From assembly GCF_051020765.1 (NCBI RefSeq), contig NC_134943.1:6138001-6202000 (forward strand): 64,000 nucleotides of DNA, read 5' to 3'. Made by a program: the position numbers and the translations under genes. Source of the stretch: Lasioglossum baleicum (lineage: Eukaryota > Arthropoda > Insecta > Hymenoptera > Halictidae). Positions 61,613-64,000 of the stretch are shown in pieces (the stretch's first letter is position 1; every line of letters starts with the position of its first letter). The notes under the pieces are model-generated. The model searched no databases. It was not told the origin of the DNA and was given only the letters and a program-made list of their open reading frames with translations.

Positions 61613-64000
61613 AGGCGTCTCCGAACCGTTTTATGTGGCGGAGAATGTATTTAAAAAATCAGGTGATGGTAAACGATACGTGCTCAAAAATCATGTAAAA
61701 GTATTGCCATGTAACTCACAAAAGGGAACATTTTTCAGCAAGGAAAAATTTTGTTGTTAAATGTTCCTGAATTCAAATAATATTATTAAGTTACATAGCA
61801 CACGAAAAGGACCATCTTTTAGCAGGAGAAGACTATTCCATCACAGGAACTGCATTTATGCAAAGTTTATGGGGACCGCAGCAACAGCAGTCAATAAAAT
61901 GGATACCCCCATCGTTGTCCCTCGCTGTCAAACAGTTTAATAACGAAGACTCCCCGATCGACACTCCCAATCTGAAAGTCCCCCGGTGTGCACTCGGTCG
62001 CGATAAGGTCGTAAGCAACGGGAGCAGAGGGATAGCGGCAGGGTTAATTTTAACGAACGTGTAATCGCATCTTATGACAGGCCATTCGGCGGAATAGAAG
62101 ACCCGACAAGAGCAGCTTAATTACCGGAGCACGGTTTATCGGCGTATCTTTAAACAGAACCGACAGGTGCCAAGAGTAATATCTCGAGATTAAACCGAAA
62201 TTTAAACGCAACATCGGTAAACGGGACTGTCTTCATGCCGTGGTTGTTAGTGGGACTCTAATTAACACGATCTCTTCGCCAAACCACTTTGTCGTCGATC
62301 CTTCAAATACTGAGAAGGTGCGTAGAATTGTGAACGTTGAGAAAAAGTCAATAATTAATGCTCTTCATTTTATCTTGATATAATTTCTCATGTATCTACT
62401 TTCAGAAATATACTCTTTCGTGATAGATGTGTCGATTGAGATTTCAATAGACTCGGATTGTAACTAGAAAGGAACTAGAATCTTACTACATTTTGGGTCG
62501 AAACATGGGTTTGCGCGTCTCGACTTTTTCTCCTTATTTGAGCAGAATTTGGGCTGGGTGAGGACTCATTCTATAGAGGAAGGTTAAATACAGCGCGCAG
62601 TATTGGCAGTTGCGTGTTTATCAATGTTACCAAACTTTTTTTCTGCACAGAGGTTGATAACAGTTTGAAATTGCACCGATCGGCTTGCAACATTCGTGCG
62701 TCTCGCCCGGTAATCACGAGAAAATTATTTGCGCCCTGTAGAAATTCCCGATATCCCGTTTAATTGTCGTTCTCCGGGATCCGCGTCGCAGCCGGAAGAA
62801 CAGAAAAGCAATTTCGTATTTACCGCGATGGAGTCTGCCCGCCGATGTGTATTCAATTACCCCCACCGATTTATCCGCCATTCGCGATATGATTTCGCGC
62901 AAATGGCTCGAACGCCGGTACCTCCCGATTTGCGTGCGTTGTTGATCAATATACTAATTACCAGTCGGAGGGAATTGGTCAAATGTTATTCCGAAATCGA
63001 GGCTTCAGATGCACTCCGGATTATATTCGATATTCGGACATAAGTGACCCCTATCAACGGTAATGCATTTTTAAAAATGATTCGCCAAGAGACGCGAATC
63101 GACGCGATAAACTCGATAAGCGAAATAAATAAAACGCGTAATGAATGAAATACAAATGATTATTATTATGATGAATGATTATTTTTCGATTTGGTACACT
63201 ATGAATAAACTAGATTTTTAAAGCTTAGCGATGTTTTCCATCATTTTTATTGTATCATAAATCGTGCATAAAAATTTGCGGGCTGATGATAAATTAATAT
63301 TAATGGGCTCGGAGAATATTAATGGGAGTTGTTTACGAGTCAGCCGAGCCTGTTATCTCGATCTAAGCTCCCTGCCCCACAAATTTAACAAATTACCCTA
63401 ATAAGTAACGCCTCGGATAAATCAGAGATCTCGCAGACCAATTTTAGATCGTGTCCCACGATAGTCTCGTTCCCAGACGATTTCAGTATGATTTCCCCGA
63501 ACAACAGGGAAATTCAATCACGGTGTTTCAACACCGGTCCACGGTTGTTAATAAGCGGAATTCATAGTGAAAGTTTCGGGGCACGTTGTATCGGATTATC
63601 GATTGTAGGAGAGGTGCAGGGACGAGTATACGCGTGATGTTTCCGCGTCGTCATTAGCAGTATCGACGTTACTAGTCATCTCCGATAATGTACAATACCG
63701 GTGATATCTACACTGACAACCGGAGCTTAGGATTATCTTCGTGTCACGATTAAACCTGTCCCTCACTTCGGGACGTATCCTTTGATAGCCGGAACAACGT
63801 GGCGCGGACATCGCGATAGATTTAGGGTTTATCGTTCGTGATAACCGTACTAATTACCAGTTAATTACAAATTCTGACTGACTCGAATATAAAGTGGATA
63901 GAGGTGCTTAAAAGCTACGAGGCTGTCGAGCCCGATTGTATTCGACACCTACGATTGGCATCGGCATTTCGCATACCTTCATTTGCGAAAATAATTGCCG
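61613..64000. other. Gene-free stretch to the window end
   Basis: No exon, RNA gene or transposable element recognised. AT-rich DNA with CpG-rich patches at 61.9-62.3 and 62.7-63.0 kb. Confidence 0.45.

Noticed and set aside
61257..61760. 167-residue hydrophobic Tyr/Phe/Leu-rich frame resembling a multi-pass membrane protein
   Set aside because: Most of it is the degenerate TTTAC/TTTCG repeat tract, which creates apparent membrane segments by composition.
1..64000. tRNA, rRNA, CRISPR array, bacterial or phage genes
   Set aside because: No sequence with a matching tRNA A box, B box and cloverleaf was seen. There are no regularly spaced direct repeats with unique spacers (the tandem arrays are contiguous) and no prokaryotic gene organisation.

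Overview
This is a eukaryotic, almost certainly insect, chromosomal window. It has intron-scale non-coding DNA, many microsatellites and small transposable elements, no operons, and one GPCR exon of arthropod biogenic-amine type. CpG and TCGA words are frequent and there is a pure (CG)n run, so germline methylation is probably low. That would suit Hymenoptera (bee, ant or wasp), but the order is an inference. No prokaryotic system, CRISPR array, tRNA or rRNA was found.

The only confident host gene is at the left edge. Bases 1-450 (+) are the 3'-terminal exon of a biogenic-amine GPCR: end of intracellular loop 3, TM6 with CWLP, TM7 with NPxxY, a short helix 8, then stop. The best guess is an alpha2-adrenergic-like octopamine receptor. 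A probable 3'UTR runs to an AATAAA at 1839. The remaining 62 kb has no exon I can defend. It may be intergenic, or it may be introns of a neighbour whose exons lie outside.

What the rest does contain is repeats. There is a pogo/Tigger-like MITE with near-perfect terminal inverted repeats (3169-3659). Two TATA-flanked foldback MITEs lie at 10071-10426 and 11640-12006, and the second is inserted inside one arm of another palindromic element (11616-12272). A 473-bp palindromic foldback lies at 46411-46883, and a GGGGCAAG-bordered element at about 54431-55197. A 5'-truncated, frameshifted non-LTR retrotransposon with a (TAA)n tail occupies about 35698-36902. A dispersed repeat (20221-20380 minus, 40144-40303 plus) shares a 39-bp unit that is tandemly amplified at 20591-20745. 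Diverged tandem duplications with periods of about 160-187 bp occur at three unrelated loci (28.7-29.4, 54.5-54.8 and 57.1-57.6 kb).

Two open frames deserve a check as unrecognised coding or ex-coding sequence: 24565-25008 (+), and 49032-49361 (-), which has one in-frame TGA. I saw no convincing new multi-gene system. The most unusual structural observation is the nested palindrome, whose second arm preserves the empty site of the inserted MITE.
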